Assembly: GCF_002723995.1 (NCBI RefSeq) | Contig: NZ_BEWP01000005.1 | Location: 62,001 to 126,000 of the forward strand | Length of the DNA stretch: 64,000 nt | Source: Gluconobacter kondonii | GTDB lineage: Bacteria; Pseudomonadota; Alphaproteobacteria; Acetobacterales; Acetobacteraceae | Direction of reading: 5' to 3' | Part shown: positions 1 through 9,476 of the stretch, piece after piece | Layout: the number at the start of each line of letters is the position of its first letter | Numbering within the stretch: position 1 is the first letter of the stretch | Made by a program: the position numbers and the translations under genes | The notes under the pieces: model-generated | Databases searched by the model: none | Told to the model about the DNA's origin: nothing | Seen by the model: only the letters and a program-made list of their open reading frames with translations

Positions 1-772
1 CGTTTTGCACTCCAAGCGCAGACACATCATCGATCTGTCCGATCCCCATCTCAAAGATGGCATGCCCTCCCGGCACCAGCAGATCCGGCAGGGCTGCACA
101 CAGAATACGATACGCTTCAAGCCCGTCTGGTCCACCATCAAGAGCCCGCGCGGGTTCATAACGCACAACTTCGGGCATCAGATCCGACAGATCACCGGTC
201 TCGATATAAGGTGGGTTGGAGAGCACGATATCGAACCGGGCATTCAGGGCTTCCGCCCAGCTTCCGGCGAAAAAAACACTCCGTGGCCCAAGCCCCGTAC
301 GAAGGGAATTGCGTCGCGCCAGAGCCGCAGCCCGAGGAGACAGATCAACGCCCACGCCTGTTGCCTGAGGGTATTCCGATAGGGCGGCGAGCAGCAGACA
401 ACCCGTTCCCGTGCCCAGATCCAGAATAGACAACGGTGCATCCCGATCAGGGTGGATATCCAGCAACGCTTCGATCAGGGCCTCGCTGTCGGCACGGGGG
501 ATCAGCGTGTCGCGCGCCGTCTCCAGCTCCAGTGTCCAAAAGCCCGTCTCGCCCGTGATGAACGCCAGGGGCTCCCGATTCAGTCTGCGTGTCAGGGCAT
601 CGGCGAATCGTATCTGCTGGACGTCATCCACGCCATCCAGAGACAGCAATCCACCCAGATCCCGTCCTGTTGCCCAGCACAGCAGAAGCCGCGCTTCGCG
701 ACGCGCATCCTCAATCCCGGCCTGCTCCAGCGCCTGTGAGGCCTCGCGCAAAAGATCATCTTTGGCCATCAT
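1..772 (-). CDS. prmC: PrmC/HemK, release factor glutamine methyltransferase (3' end cut by window)
   Basis: Transfers a methyl group from SAM to the glutamine of the GGQ motif in class I release factors, so its partner is the PrfA encoded just upstream. Translation of the minus strand gives an N-terminal helical domain, then the SAM-binding stretch ILDLGTGTGC, and the diagnostic catalytic motif NPPYIE. The last visible residues (FEMGIGQ) match the C-terminal part of the family. About 257 codons are visible against a usual length near 280, so only the tail is missing. Two adjacent ATGs (772 and 769) could start it; I chose the first. It is separated from prfA by a plus-strand gene (803-1273), which is unusual because prfA and prmC are normally adjacent. 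Confidence 0.93.
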   Translation of the reverse strand, partial: MMAKDDLLREASQALEQAGIEDARREARLLLCWATGRDLGGLLSLDGVDDVQQIRFADALTRRLNREPLAFITGETGFWTLELETARDTLIPRADSEALIEALLDIHPDRDAPLSILDLGTGTGCLLLAALSEYPQATGVGVDLSPRAAALARRNSLRTGLGPRSVFFAGSWAEALNARFDIVLSNPPYIETGDLSDLMPEVVRYEPARALDGGPDGLEAYRILCAALPDLLVPGGHAIFEMGIGQIDDVSALGVQN

Positions 773-802
773 CTTCAAAGCGAACCTGCTATAGTTGGTG
801 TC

Positions 803-1273
803 ATGACGTCCAAACGTGCATTCCTCTTTTCCGCCCTGCTGCTTGGCTGCACACTCACGCCTGTTCAGGCACAGTCAGACCTGTCCAGAGAACTGCCCCC
901 GTCCTTTACGGTAACGGACGAGCGTGCGCCCGAAGAAATTTCGGAAGTCTCGCGCCTCTATCTGGATGGCAATCTGGTTGCAACATTCAGACTTGGGCTG
1001 TCCAAGGCCCATGAGACGCAGACCATCGCGCTGCCGGTTGGCCGTTCCGACGTGGATTACGCCCTGTGCGGCGAAATCACCATTGTCCGGAATGGCCATC
1101 AGGAAACCCATCAGGTGAGCAGCGAAGGCCAGCTCCACCATCCTGAAGGCCATTCGCTCGACGCTGTGGGCAGCAATAATTTCACGGACTTCTTTCTGGT
1201 AGATTACGACGATGCCGCTGTTGCAACCCACCGGCATGGGCGTGCTGCCGTCTGCGCGACACCCAACACCTGA
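803..1273 (+). CDS. Exported protein of unknown function
   Basis: A 156-residue protein I do not recognise. Residues 1-23 form a typical Sec signal peptide (positive MTSKR, hydrophobic FLFSALLLGCTL, cleavage likely after VQA), so it is probably periplasmic. The mature part is mixed charge, has two cysteines (CGE near residue 93 and VCA near the C-terminus) and several His residues at its end (THRHGRA). No catalytic motif is visible. It lies between prfA and prmC on the opposite strand, ends 3 bases from the prfA stop, and starts about 30 bases from the prmC start. A disulfide between the two mature cysteines is possible but only inferred. Confidence 0.75.
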   Translation: MTSKRAFLFSALLLGCTLTPVQAQSDLSRELPPSFTVTDERAPEEISEVSRLYLDGNLVATFRLGLSKAHETQTIALPVGRSDVDYALCGEITIVRNGHQETHQVSSEGQLHHPEGHSLDAVGSNNFTDFFLVDYDDAAVATHRHGRAAVCATPNT

Positions 1274-1276
1274 GGT

Positions 1277-2338
1277 TCAGAACCCTGCGGCGGCGAGCAG
1301 TTCCGTCTGTTCTTCCCGGGTCAGGGCGTCGATGATTTCGTCGAATTCACCGCTCATGATCCGGTCGATCTTGTAGAGCGTTAGATTGATCCTGTGGTCC
1401 GTCACGCGACCTTGCGGAAAATTATAGGTCCGGATGCGCTCCGAACGATCCCCCGTCCCGACCTGTGATTTCCGATCTGCGGCCCGCGTGGCATGAAGCT
1501 GTGCACGCTCGCGTTCGTAAAGCCGCGCGCGCAGGATCTTCAAAGCCTTGGCCTTGTTCTTGTGCTGGCTTTTCTCTTCCTGCATCGCCACCACAATGCC
1601 GCTGGGCATATGCGTAATGCGGACTGCACTTTCGGTCTTGTTGACGTGCTGACCACCCGCACCTGACGCCCGATAAACGTCAATCCGCAGGTCATCGTCA
1701 TTGATCGTGACATCAACCTCTTCGGCTTCCGGCAACACAGCAACGGTCACAGTCGAGGTATGGATGCGGCCTTGGCTTTCCGTGGCCGGAACGCGCTGCA
1801 CGCGGTGCACGCCGGATTCGTATTTCAGACGCGCGAAGACCGAGCGGCCTGAAATGGTCGCCATGCCTTCTTTAAGACCCGCAACTTCGTTTTCGGAATA
1901 TTCCATGACTTCGAAACGCCAGCCATTTTGCTCGGAAAAGCGGCGATAAGCATCGAACAGTTCCGCGGCGAACAAACCAGCCTCGTCGCCGCCAGCGGCA
2001 GGTCGAATTTCAAGAATGGCGCTGCGCTCATCCGCCGCATCCTTCGGCAGAAGCGCCAGACGCAGGGCATGCTGAAGATCGGGCAGGGTCGCCTCGATCT
2101 CTGCCAGCTCCATCTGCGCCAGTTCACGCATTTCCGGGTCGTCCAGCAGGGCCTGCGCTCCGGCTTTCTGCTCTTCCGCGCTTTTCCAGGCCTGAATGGA
2201 CGCCACCACCGGCTCCAGTTCGGCATACTCCTGCGACAGACGGGTGAAATCCTCACCCGTCAGATCGCCGGAAGACATCAGGGCCTGAACTTCCTCTGAG
2301 CGTGCGACAATCCGCTCAAGCCTGTCGTCAAATGCCAT
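1277..2338 (-). CDS. prfA: Peptide chain release factor 1
   Basis: Recognises UAA and UAG in the ribosomal A site and triggers peptide release. The 353-residue length is normal. The codon-reading motif PAT is at residues 184-186 (RVPATESQG) and the peptidyl-transferase-centre motif GGQ at 228-230 ([14 protein letters not shown]), the glutamine that PrmC methylates. The C-terminal [13 protein letters not shown] block is also canonical. It is the last gene of a minus-strand run, four bases after hisS, and ends tail-to-tail with the exported protein gene at 803-1273. Confidence 0.98.
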   Translation of the reverse strand: MAFDDRLERIVARSEEVQALMSSGDLTGEDFTRLSQEYAELEPVVASIQAWKSAEEQKAGAQALLDDPEMRELAQMELAEIEATLPDLQHALRLALLPKDAADERSAILEIRPAAGGDEAGLFAAELFDAYRRFSEQNGWRFEVMEYSENEVAGLKEGMATISGRSVFARLKYESGVHRVQRVPATESQGRIHTSTVTVAVLPEAEEVDVTINDDDLRIDVYRASGAGGQHVNKTESAVRITHMPSGIVVAMQEEKSQHKNKAKALKILRARLYERERAQLHATRAADRKSQVGTGDRSERIRTYNFPQGRVTDHRINLTLYKIDRIMSGEFDEIIDALTREEQTELLAAAGF

Positions 2339-2342
2339 ACGC

Positions 2343-3590
2343 TCAGGCGCGTCCTGCGCTCAGGAGCCGCACAAGGTCCGTAACCGGAACTTCCTGCTGC
2401 TCGCGGCTGGACAGATCCCGAAGCTGAACGACGTCCTTGGCGATTTCCTCATCGCCCAGAACAATCGCGTGGGATGCGCCGGACTTCACCACGCGCTCCA
2501 TCCGCTTTTTCAGATTGCCGCGCGTTTCGATCTCCGCCCGTAATCCGGCAGAACGCAGCGCGCGCGCAAGCGACGCAGCTTTCAGAACAGCCGGATCGCC
2601 CATGGGCACCAGCGTAATTCCCGCCGGAAGCTCCGGTGCGCTGTCCAGCAGCATTGCAAGACGCTCGATTCCGCCAGCCCAACCGATTGCCGGGATGGCC
2701 GGACCACCCATCTGCTCGACCAGCCCTTCATACCGGCCACCGGCCAGCACGGTGCCCTGAGCCCCCAGCTTGGACGTCACGAACTCGAAAGCCGTGTGGC
2801 TGTAGTAATCAAGACCACGGACGATACGCGGGTTTTCAACGAAGTCCACGCCGAATGCCTGAAGGCTGTCGCGCAATGTGTCCCAGAACTTGCGGGACTC
2901 ATCGTTCAGATAGTCCGCAAAGGCCGGGGCATCGTCGAGCAGTTTGCGGTCCTGCTCGGACTTGCTGTCCAGAATCCGCAGCGGATTGGCTTCGAGCCGG
3001 ACCCGACTTTCTTCCGACAGCGCATCCGCATGATCGCGGAAATAGGCGACCAGTGCTTCACGCCAGGCCTGACGGCTGGCCAGATCACCAAGCGTGTTGA
3101 GTTCCAGCGTGACGTGATCGCCCAGACCAAGCTCACGCAGGATATCCTGCGCCATGGCGATCGTCTCGGCATCGCGCAGCGGACTTTCCGCACCGATCAA
3201 TTCCGCACCGATCTGATGGAACTGGCGGTAGCGTCCCTTCTGCGGGCGTTCGTAGCGGAACATCGGCCCGTGATAGAACACCTTCTGCGGCAGGGACTGC
3301 GTCAGACCGTTCGTAACAAGCGCGCGGCAGATCGCCGCCGTGCCCTCGGGACGCAGGGTGATGCTCTCACCGCCGCGATCCTCGAACGTATACATCTCCT
3401 TGGACACGACATCGGACGTCTCGCCGAGCGTGCGCGAAAAGACGCGCGTGTCCTCGAAGATGGGCGTGCTCCATTCCTCGAACCCATAGGTCCGCAGAAC
3501 CCGGCGTGCCGTCTCCACGACATGGTGATGGCGGCGCATCGTCTCGCCGATGAGGTCGTGCGTCCCGCGAGGGGGCTGAAGTCCGGACAT
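2343..3590 (-). CDS. hisS: Histidyl-tRNA synthetase
   Basis: Class II aminoacyl-tRNA synthetase that charges tRNA-His. At 415 residues it is the standard size. Visible motifs: PRGTHD at the N-terminus, motif 2 with [16 protein letters not shown], the histidine-binding [13 protein letters not shown], the AGGRYEGL turn, and a C-terminal anticodon-binding domain from about residue 325. It overlaps the ispG stop by one base and is followed four bases later by prfA, indicating one transcript. The order rodZ-ispG-hisS is the same as in E. coli. Confidence 0.98.
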   Translation of the reverse strand: MSGLQPPRGTHDLIGETMRRHHHVVETARRVLRTYGFEEWSTPIFEDTRVFSRTLGETSDVVSKEMYTFEDRGGESITLRPEGTAAICRALVTNGLTQSLPQKVFYHGPMFRYERPQKGRYRQFHQIGAELIGAESPLRDAETIAMAQDILRELGLGDHVTLELNTLGDLASRQAWREALVAYFRDHADALSEESRVRLEANPLRILDSKSEQDRKLLDDAPAFADYLNDESRKFWDTLRDSLQAFGVDFVENPRIVRGLDYYSHTAFEFVTSKLGAQGTVLAGGRYEGLVEQMGGPAIPAIGWAGGIERLAMLLDSAPELPAGITLVPMGDPAVLKAASLARALRSAGLRAEIETRGNLKKRMERVVKSGASHAIVLGDEEIAKDVVQLRDLSSREQQEVPVTDLVRLLSAGRA

Positions 3591-4735
3591 CAGTGCGCTG
3601 CCGGGTCCATCTGCTTGGCCGTGGAGGCCTCGACCTTGCCCGCTTCGATGTCTGCGACCTTCTTTTCCACGAGGTCCACAATATGCTCGATCATGTCGCC
3701 ACCCGGCATCGTGTGATCCTGACGACCGGCCGCATACACCATGTGACGACCATTGCCACCACCGGTCACGCCGAGATCGGTCATCAGTGCCTCACCGGGG
3801 CCGTTCACAACGCAGCCGATGATGGACAGCGTCAGCGGCGTCTTGATGTGCTGGAGGCGATCTTCCAACGTCTGGACCGTCTCGACAACATTGAAGCCCT
3901 GACGGGCACAGGACGGGCAGGAAATGATCTTCACACCGCGATGACGCAGGCCAAGGGACTTCAGGATATCCCAGCCAACCAGAACTTCCTCTTCCGGTGC
4001 GGCCGAGAGCGACACACGCATTGTATCGCCCACGCCAGCCCAAAGCAGATTGCCCAGACCGATGGAGGACTTCACGGTACCCGCACGCTTGGAGCCTGCC
4101 TCGGTAATGCCGATATGAAGCGGGTGGTCACAGCAATCCGCAAGCTGCTGATAGGCCGCAACCGCCATGAACACGTCGGACGCCTTCACGCTGATCTTGA
4201 ACTCGTGAAAATCGTGGTCTTGAAGGATCTTCGCATGCTCCAGAGCGCTCTCGACCAGAGCTTCGGGGTTGGGTTCGCCGTATTTTTCAAGCAGGTGCTT
4301 TTCCAGCGAACCGGCATTCACGCCGATGCGGATGGAGCAGCCATAATCCTTGGCGGCGTTCACGACTTCCCGCACGCGCTCGGCGCTGCCGATATTGCCC
4401 GGATTGATTCGCAGGCACGCAGCACCGGCCTTGGCGGCCTCGATGGCGCGCTTGTAGTGGAAGTGGATGTCCGCAACGATGGGGACGTTCACTTCACGGA
4501 CGATTTCCGCAAGAGCCTCGGTGCTGGCCTCGTCCGGACAGGAGACGCGGACGATGTCCACGCCAGCCAGTTCGGACAGGCGGATCTGGTCGATCGTGGC
4601 CTGTGCGTCCGACGTCAGGGTATTGGTCATGGTCTGCACGGAAATCGGGGCATCACCACCGACCGCGACCTTGCCGACATGGATCTGGCGCGACTTGCGA
4701 CGTTCGATGTGCTGATACGGACGGTAGCTGCTCAT
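3590..4735 (-). CDS. ispG: 4-hydroxy-3-methylbut-2-enyl diphosphate synthase (GcpE)
   Basis: Iron-sulfur enzyme of the MEP isoprenoid pathway that converts MEcPP to HMBPP. The 381-residue protein is the two-domain bacterial form: an N-terminal TIM-barrel ([22 protein letters not shown]) and a C-terminal domain with the [4Fe-4S] ligands, CPSC followed by GCVVNGPGE. It lies between the rodZ-like gene (92 bases upstream) and hisS (one-base overlap). Its 5' leader carries a G/C-rich hairpin at 4778-4813. Confidence 0.98.
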   Translation of the reverse strand: MSSYRPYQHIERRKSRQIHVGKVAVGGDAPISVQTMTNTLTSDAQATIDQIRLSELAGVDIVRVSCPDEASTEALAEIVREVNVPIVADIHFHYKRAIEAAKAGAACLRINPGNIGSAERVREVVNAAKDYGCSIRIGVNAGSLEKHLLEKYGEPNPEALVESALEHAKILQDHDFHEFKISVKASDVFMAVAAYQQLADCCDHPLHIGITEAGSKRAGTVKSSIGLGNLLWAGVGDTMRVSLSAAPEEEVLVGWDILKSLGLRHRGVKIISCPSCARQGFNVVETVQTLEDRLQHIKTPLTLSIIGCVVNGPGEALMTDLGVTGGGNGRHMVYAAGRQDHTMPGGDMIEHIVDLVEKKVADIEAGKVEASTAKQMDPAAH

Positions 4736-4777
4736 GATTTACCTCTTCGTGCCCGGTGGAAACCGGAAGCTCTAACG

Positions 4778-4813
4778 CAGGGGGCTGTATTTTCGGGGCA
4801 CTGAGCCCCCCTG
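4778..4813 (-). promoter_or_regulatory. Hairpin in the rodZ-ispG intergenic leader
   Basis: A near-perfect inverted repeat (CAGGGGGCT paired with AGCCCCCCTG, one bulged C) with a 17-base loop. It lies downstream of the rodZ-like stop and upstream of ispG, all on the minus strand. No U-tract follows it in the direction of transcription, so it is more likely a processing or mRNA-stability element than a full terminator. Function inferred only from position. Confidence 0.4.
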
Positions 4814-4827
4814 ACGGATATAAGGGT

Positions 4828-6078
4828 TTAATGCGGTGGCGACGATTGTTCCAGCGGCTGATGTTCAAGCTGCCGGGCATTCAGATCATCGGCCGAAACG
4901 TCACGCTCTGGCGATGGGGTTTTGTGCGGAACAGGTGCCGGAGCCGGTTTTGCAGCCACAGACGGCACGAGAGCCGGTGCGTCCGTGGCGGCTGGTGATT
5001 GGGGGGCACTGGGCTGAACCGGTAGGGCCACACCCGATCCGAATGAGCCGGAACGGATGGCATCGGCCGTCACCTCGACATTGCGCCGGACCTGCCCTTC
5101 CCGACCCAGAGGCGCGCTGGTCGCCCCCGCCGTGGTCAGCACCACACCACCCGCATTGCCGAACGACATACGGAAAGGCGCACCTGCCGGATCGCCCTGC
5201 CAACTTTCGCCCGGCTGCATCACGCGAGAGATCAGGACGTGCCCGTCCTTGTCCCGGACCTGCGTCCAGACGTGCGACAGTGCCCGCACGACAACAGCTC
5301 CCTCTGGAACAGCCGGAGGCAGATCCGTAGCCGGCTGTCCGGGTGTCGGAGCTTTTTCAGGCGCAACGGTCTCAGCCGGAGGCGTTGGGACAGTTGCATC
5401 ATCTTCATCAGGCGACGGAGCCGGTGGTACAGCCTGTTCCGGTGCAGACGCAGGCAGGTTTTGCGGAACCGCAACCGTCTGCACAGGGCTGGAAACTGTT
5501 GGCGGCCCAGCAGGAGTGGGCGACGCGACGACCGGAGTATGAGGTTCGGGCGTGGGTGCGCGTCCAGGCATGACGGAGGCGACCTGGGGGGAGGTCGTGG
5601 CAGGAGTTGCCGCACCCGGCATCAGTTCTGCCACGGCTGGAACCTGACGCTGCGCCGGTGTGTCGTGTGCCGTAAAACGGTACCAACCAACATAGGCCAC
5701 AGCCACGACCACCAACCCGGCACCGACCAGCACGCCAACCGGCAGCCCCCGATCCCCTTCGGGTTGCGGGAAAACCAGCTCCGTCTTGCGTGTCACGGCA
5801 CCACGCGTATCGCGCCGAAAACGCTCGACCAGCGCGTCCGCATCAAGCTGCATGGCGTGTGCATAAGTCCGCAGGAAGCCGACGGCATAAGCCACACCCG
5901 GCAGCCCCGAAAGATCGTCCGCTTCAAGCGCTGCCAGAAGTTTCGGGCGGATTCGCAGCCACTCCGCCACGTCTTCCAGCCGCCATCCCAGTTCCTCGCG
6001 ACGCTCGCGCAGCACCTTTCCAACACTGGGCTGGTCAGAAGACTGCGATAACGGGCGGCTGGAGGACGGAGAGGACAT
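4828..6078 (-). CDS. rodZ: RodZ-like cytoskeletal protein (HTH, one TM helix, DUF4115-type C-terminus)
   Basis: Bitopic inner-membrane protein that in characterised bacteria links the MreB cytoskeleton to the cell-wall elongation machinery. The 416 residues show a cytoplasmic helix-turn-helix of the RodZ type at about 18-95 (VGKVLRERREELGW, LEADDLSGLPG), one membrane helix at about 113-134, a long Pro/Ala/Val-rich periplasmic linker, and a C-terminal beta domain at about 265-345 (SHVWTQVRDKDG, GNAGGVVL). A second low-complexity Pro/Ala tail follows. The position immediately before ispG-hisS matches the E. coli rodZ locus, which supports the assignment beyond the generic HTH. The start at 6078 lies 14 bases after the nitronate monooxygenase stop. 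Confidence 0.88.
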   Translation of the reverse strand: MSSPSSSRPLSQSSDQPSVGKVLRERREELGWRLEDVAEWLRIRPKLLAALEADDLSGLPGVAYAVGFLRTYAHAMQLDADALVERFRRDTRGAVTRKTELVFPQPEGDRGLPVGVLVGAGLVVVAVAYVGWYRFTAHDTPAQRQVPAVAELMPGAATPATTSPQVASVMPGRAPTPEPHTPVVASPTPAGPPTVSSPVQTVAVPQNLPASAPEQAVPPAPSPDEDDATVPTPPAETVAPEKAPTPGQPATDLPPAVPEGAVVVRALSHVWTQVRDKDGHVLISRVMQPGESWQGDPAGAPFRMSFGNAGGVVLTTAGATSAPLGREGQVRRNVEVTADAIRSGSFGSGVALPVQPSAPQSPAATDAPALVPSVAAKPAPAPVPHKTPSPERDVSADDLNARQLEHQPLEQSSPPH

Positions 6079-6092
6079 AACCGGATGATCCG

Positions 6093-7172
6093 TTAGCTGG
6101 CAGCGTGAATACGGGTTTCGCGCTGCTTTATGGCATCAACGGCCTGCTGCACCAGCGTCGCAAGAATATCGGCGACCGGACGGATTTCCTTGACCATGCC
6201 GACGGACTGACCGGCCATGACGGAACCCGTTTCCACGTCCCCTTCGATAACGGCACGACGCAGCGCACCGGCCCAGTAGTGCTCGATCGAGAGCTGCGCT
6301 TCTTCCTTGGTCAGTTCGCCGCTCTGGAACTTCTGAAGCGCTTCGCCCTGAAGACGGGCGTAACGACGACCACCCTCATTCGACAGGCCCCGAACCGGAA
6401 TGACCGGGAACAGTTCATCAAGCTGGACGGTCGTCACGGCATCACGGGCATTGGCGCGCAGGAAGGCTTTTTTGAAGTTCTCATGCGCGATGCTTTCCTC
6501 GGATGCTGCAAACAGCGTTCCGAGCTGCGCCCCAGCGGCTCCCTGCTCCAGATAGGACAGGACGGCATCACCACGTCCAAGACCACCAGCCACAAACACC
6601 GGCACATCGCGGATATGGGGCAGGATTTCCTGCGCCAGAACCGTCAGAGACACGGGCCCGACATGGCCGCCCGCTTCCGAGCCTTCAATCACGAGAGCCT
6701 CGATGCCCATCCGCACCAAACGCTTGCCCAGAGCCAGAGCAGGCGCAAAACCGATCGCCCGTGCCCCGCCATCGCGCACCTTGCGGATCGTGGCACTGTT
6801 CGGCACCCCGCCTGCGAGCACGATGTGAGAGACGTTATGCGCCAGACACACATCCACCAGTCGGTCCAGTTCGGGATGCATGGTGATGAGGTTCACCCCG
6901 AACGGGCGCTTCGTCATTGCCTGCGTGGCAACGATTTCCTCTTCCAGACGCTCGGGAGACATCGCGCCACAGGCGATGACACCAAACCCGCCAGCGTTGG
7001 AAATGGCCGAGACGAGATGCCGCTCACTAACCCAGGACATAGCGCCGCCGAGGATCGCAACGTCGCTTCCAAGGAAGTCACAGCCCGGCTTCCATAGCCG
7101 GTCCAGCGTCGCGCGGGCGTCCAGAGCCTCGCCCCGGGTCTCGTTCGGGGTCTCGATCAGGGTTTCGCTCAC
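6093..7172 (-). CDS. Nitronate monooxygenase / FMN-dependent oxidoreductase family
   Basis: FMN TIM-barrel protein of the 2-nitropropane dioxygenase family, 359 residues. Features: the N-terminal AILGGAMSWVSE substrate loop, ACGAMSPE, the EGSEAGGHVGP segment that carries the conserved histidine, and the phosphate-binding VFVAGGLGRGDAV and GAAGAQLGTLF stretches. Family members oxidise alkyl nitronates such as propionate-3-nitronate or act as enoyl reductases of the FabK type; the substrate here cannot be read from sequence. It shares an ATGA overlap with the upstream lysC, so the two are co-translated. Confidence 0.85.
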   Translation of the reverse strand: MSETLIETPNETRGEALDARATLDRLWKPGCDFLGSDVAILGGAMSWVSERHLVSAISNAGGFGVIACGAMSPERLEEEIVATQAMTKRPFGVNLITMHPELDRLVDVCLAHNVSHIVLAGGVPNSATIRKVRDGGARAIGFAPALALGKRLVRMGIEALVIEGSEAGGHVGPVSLTVLAQEILPHIRDVPVFVAGGLGRGDAVLSYLEQGAAGAQLGTLFAASEESIAHENFKKAFLRANARDAVTTVQLDELFPVIPVRGLSNEGGRRYARLQGEALQKFQSGELTKEEAQLSIEHYWAGALRRAVIEGDVETGSVMAGQSVGMVKEIRPVADILATLVQQAVDAIKQRETRIHAAS

Positions 7173-8494
7173 GCGTCGGCTTCCTCTTTGGCATCCAGCC
7201 CATAAGCCGTGTGCAGTGCGCGCATGGCCAGTTCAGTATATTCGGAATCGATCAGAACCGAGATCTTGATCTCGCTCGTGGAAATGACCTGCACGTTGAT
7301 GCCGCGATCGGCCAGTGTGCGGAACATCCGCGCGGCCAGACCGGCATTCGAGCGCATCCCGATGCCCACGACACTGATCTTCACCACGTTATGGGACGTG
7401 ATCAGTTCGCCATACTGGACGTATTCGCGGGCCTTCTCCAGCACGGAGCGGGCAGCGGCCTCGTCAGCCTTGCTAACCGTGAAGGTCATGTTCGTCAGAT
7501 TGTCCACGCCAACGCTCTGGACGATCATGTCGACATTGATGTTCGCAGCGGCCAGCGGATCGAAAATCGCGGCAGCGATGCCCGGACGGTCCGGAATGTT
7601 CCGTACGGAGATTTTCGCTTCGTCATGCGAGTTGGCAATCCCCGCAACCAGTTCCTTCTCCATGATCTCGTCCTCATCAACAACAATCGAACCACTGTCA
7701 TCATCCGTCTCGGCGAACGATGACAGCACCCGCACCCGGACATTCTCGCGCATGGCGAGACCGACACTGCGGGTCTGAAGTACCTTGGCGCCTACGGAAG
7801 CCAGTTCAAGCATCTCTTCGTAAGTGATGCGATCCAGCTTCTTTGCGCGTTTCACGATGCGCGGATCGGTCGTGTAGATCCCGTCCACGTCGGTATAAAT
7901 ATCACATTGATCGGCATGGATGGCAGCCGCGACGGCCACGGCGGAGGTATCTGATCCACCGCGCCCCAGCGTTGCGATCCGTCCATCAGGCCCTACGCCC
8001 TGAAAACCTGCGACAACCGGCACGACATCGTCATCCAGACAGGCCAGCAGCGCCGTGCCGTCCACGCTTTCGATAGCAGCTTTGCCGTGGGCGTCGTCCG
8101 TCACAAGCGGGATCTGCCAGCCCTGAAACGACCGCGCTTTCACGCCGAGCGCCTGAAGGGCGATGGAGACAAGTCCGCTCGTCACCTGCTCGCCTGCGGC
8201 CACCACGGCATCATATTCCTTCGGATCGGCCAGCGGATCGAGTTCCGCACAATATCCGACCATCCGGTTCGTCACACCCGCCATCGCCGATACAACAACC
8301 GCCACGCGGCGTCCGCGGTCATGCTCCGCCTTCACCCGTTTCGCAACGTTCCGGATACGCTCGATATTTCCGACGGATGTGCCGCCAAATTTCATGACAA
8401 CCGTCTTCCGTTTCTCAATTTCGCCAGTCATGGCGGCATGAGGATCGGCACGACCGGAAAGCTGGTCGTGGACGGGAGTATCGGGCATGGACAT
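7169..8494 (-). CDS. lysC: Aspartate kinase
   Basis: Phosphorylates aspartate at the entry to lysine, threonine, methionine and diaminopimelate synthesis. The kinase signature KFGGTSVGN follows about 30 residues of variable N-terminus, then VVVSAMAGVTN, GRGGSDTSAVA and two C-terminal ACT domains from about residue 290 (NIPDRPGIAAAIFDPLA; GIGMRSNAGLAARMF), which imply feedback inhibition. The open frame runs 60 codons further upstream, but that part has no family similarity and would run far into the divergent ubiG leader, so I start at the ATG at 8494 (MSMPDTPV; 441 residues) with GGAG upstream. A later ATG at 8431 is possible. dapA elsewhere in this window acts two steps downstream. Confidence 0.95.
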   Translation of the reverse strand: MSMPDTPVHDQLSGRADPHAAMTGEIEKRKTVVMKFGGTSVGNIERIRNVAKRVKAEHDRGRRVAVVVSAMAGVTNRMVGYCAELDPLADPKEYDAVVAAGEQVTSGLVSIALQALGVKARSFQGWQIPLVTDDAHGKAAIESVDGTALLACLDDDVVPVVAGFQGVGPDGRIATLGRGGSDTSAVAVAAAIHADQCDIYTDVDGIYTTDPRIVKRAKKLDRITYEEMLELASVGAKVLQTRSVGLAMRENVRVRVLSSFAETDDDSGSIVVDEDEIMEKELVAGIANSHDEAKISVRNIPDRPGIAAAIFDPLAAANINVDMIVQSVGVDNLTNMTFTVSKADEAAARSVLEKAREYVQYGELITSHNVVKISVVGIGMRSNAGLAARMFRTLADRGINVQVISTSEIKISVLIDSEYTELAMRALHTAYGLDAKEEADA

Positions 8495-8658
8495 CGCGGA
8501 TAAGGCTCCAGTACGTGTCTGGCGTTGCGCGCTCGGGTCTGGCATCGGGTACCGCAAAACACCCGGCGCCTGAACAGACTCTGCCGGTCCACATACTCGT
8601 CTCGCTCCGCCACGTCCAGATGACGCACGGCAGACAGGCACACAGAAGGACAGTTCTG

Positions 8659-9414
8659 ATGCCCACAGAAACATCTCCGGGACAGGATTTCAGACGTTCA
8701 TCCGTTTCGGAATCCGAAATTGCCCATTTCAGCGCCCTGGCAGAAGACTGGTGGAATCCGCGCGGCCCCATGGCCCCGCTCCATGCCATGAACCCCTTAC
8801 GAACCGAATGGGTCAGCCGTCACGTTGCCCCGCTGCGCGCCGCGTCCGCCGGACCTCTGAGCCTGCTCGATATCGGCTGCGGCGCGGGTCTGGCCAGCGA
8901 GGCCTATGCCAAACTCGGGTTTGAAACGCTTGGAATCGATGCCAGCGCCGCCGGTATCCGGGCAGCCGAAGCGCATCTGGCCCAACATCCCCTGCCGCCT
9001 GAAGCCGCGCCCCTGTCTTATCGCAATGGCAGCGCGGAAGACCTTGTTGCAGAAGGGACGCGGTTCGACGTCGTCAATGCGCTTGAAGTCATCGAACACG
9101 TCAATGATCCGCAGGAGTTTCTGCTCATGCTGGCTACGCTGACGAAGCCGGGCGGAATGGTCGCCGTGTCCACGCTCAACCGCACGCCGCGCTCTTTCGC
9201 TATCGCCAAACTCGGTGCGGAATATCTGCTGCGGATGCTCCCCGTGGGCACGCATGACTGGAAGAAGTTCATCAAGCCGGACGAACTGGCCGCCATGGCC
9301 CGACAGGCCGGTCTGCGGATGCTGGACATCGCGGGTATGAGCTATGTGCCGTTCAAATGGCGCGAGAGCCGAGACACTGGCATCAACTACATCGCGATTT
9401 TCCGCAAGGACTGA
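8659..9414 (+). CDS. ubiG: Ubiquinone biosynthesis O-methyltransferase
   Basis: SAM-dependent methyltransferase that performs both O-methylations in ubiquinone synthesis; ubiquinone is the electron acceptor for the membrane dehydrogenases of acetic acid bacteria. At 251 residues it has the family N-terminus (EIAHFSALAEDWWNPRGPMAPLH), the SAM motif LLDIGCGAGLASE, and the UbiG region VGTHDWKKFIKPDEL. The frame is open from 8515, but the ATG at 8659 is preceded by AGAAGGAC at good distance and matches the family start. It is divergent from lysC with 164 bases between them. Confidence 0.96.
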   Translation: MPTETSPGQDFRRSSVSESEIAHFSALAEDWWNPRGPMAPLHAMNPLRTEWVSRHVAPLRAASAGPLSLLDIGCGAGLASEAYAKLGFETLGIDASAAGIRAAEAHLAQHPLPPEAAPLSYRNGSAEDLVAEGTRFDVVNALEVIEHVNDPQEFLLMLATLTKPGGMVAVSTLNRTPRSFAIAKLGAEYLLRMLPVGTHDWKKFIKPDELAAMARQAGLRMLDIAGMSYVPFKWRESRDTGINYIAIFRKD

Positions 9415-9458
9415 ACAAAAAAGGCGCTTGCAGCGGGATCATCCGCCGCAAGCGCCTT
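9413..9458 (-). terminator. Intrinsic terminator of the lactonase gene
   Basis: Perfect 11-base stem (AAGGCGCTTGC / GCAAGCGCCTT) followed on the minus strand by a run of six T. It lies 19 bases beyond the lactonase stop, and its T-tract overlaps the 3' end of the convergent ubiG. Confidence 0.9.
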
Positions 9459-9476
9459 AGCCGGAGAAACAGCCGA

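Noticed and set aside
3593-4804. 403-codon open frame opposite ispG
   Set aside because: Antisense shadow; composition is typical of reverse-complement translation of a high-GC gene.
8495-8674. 60-codon extension of lysC
   Set aside because: No similarity to aspartate kinase and it would run into the ubiG ribosome site and start.
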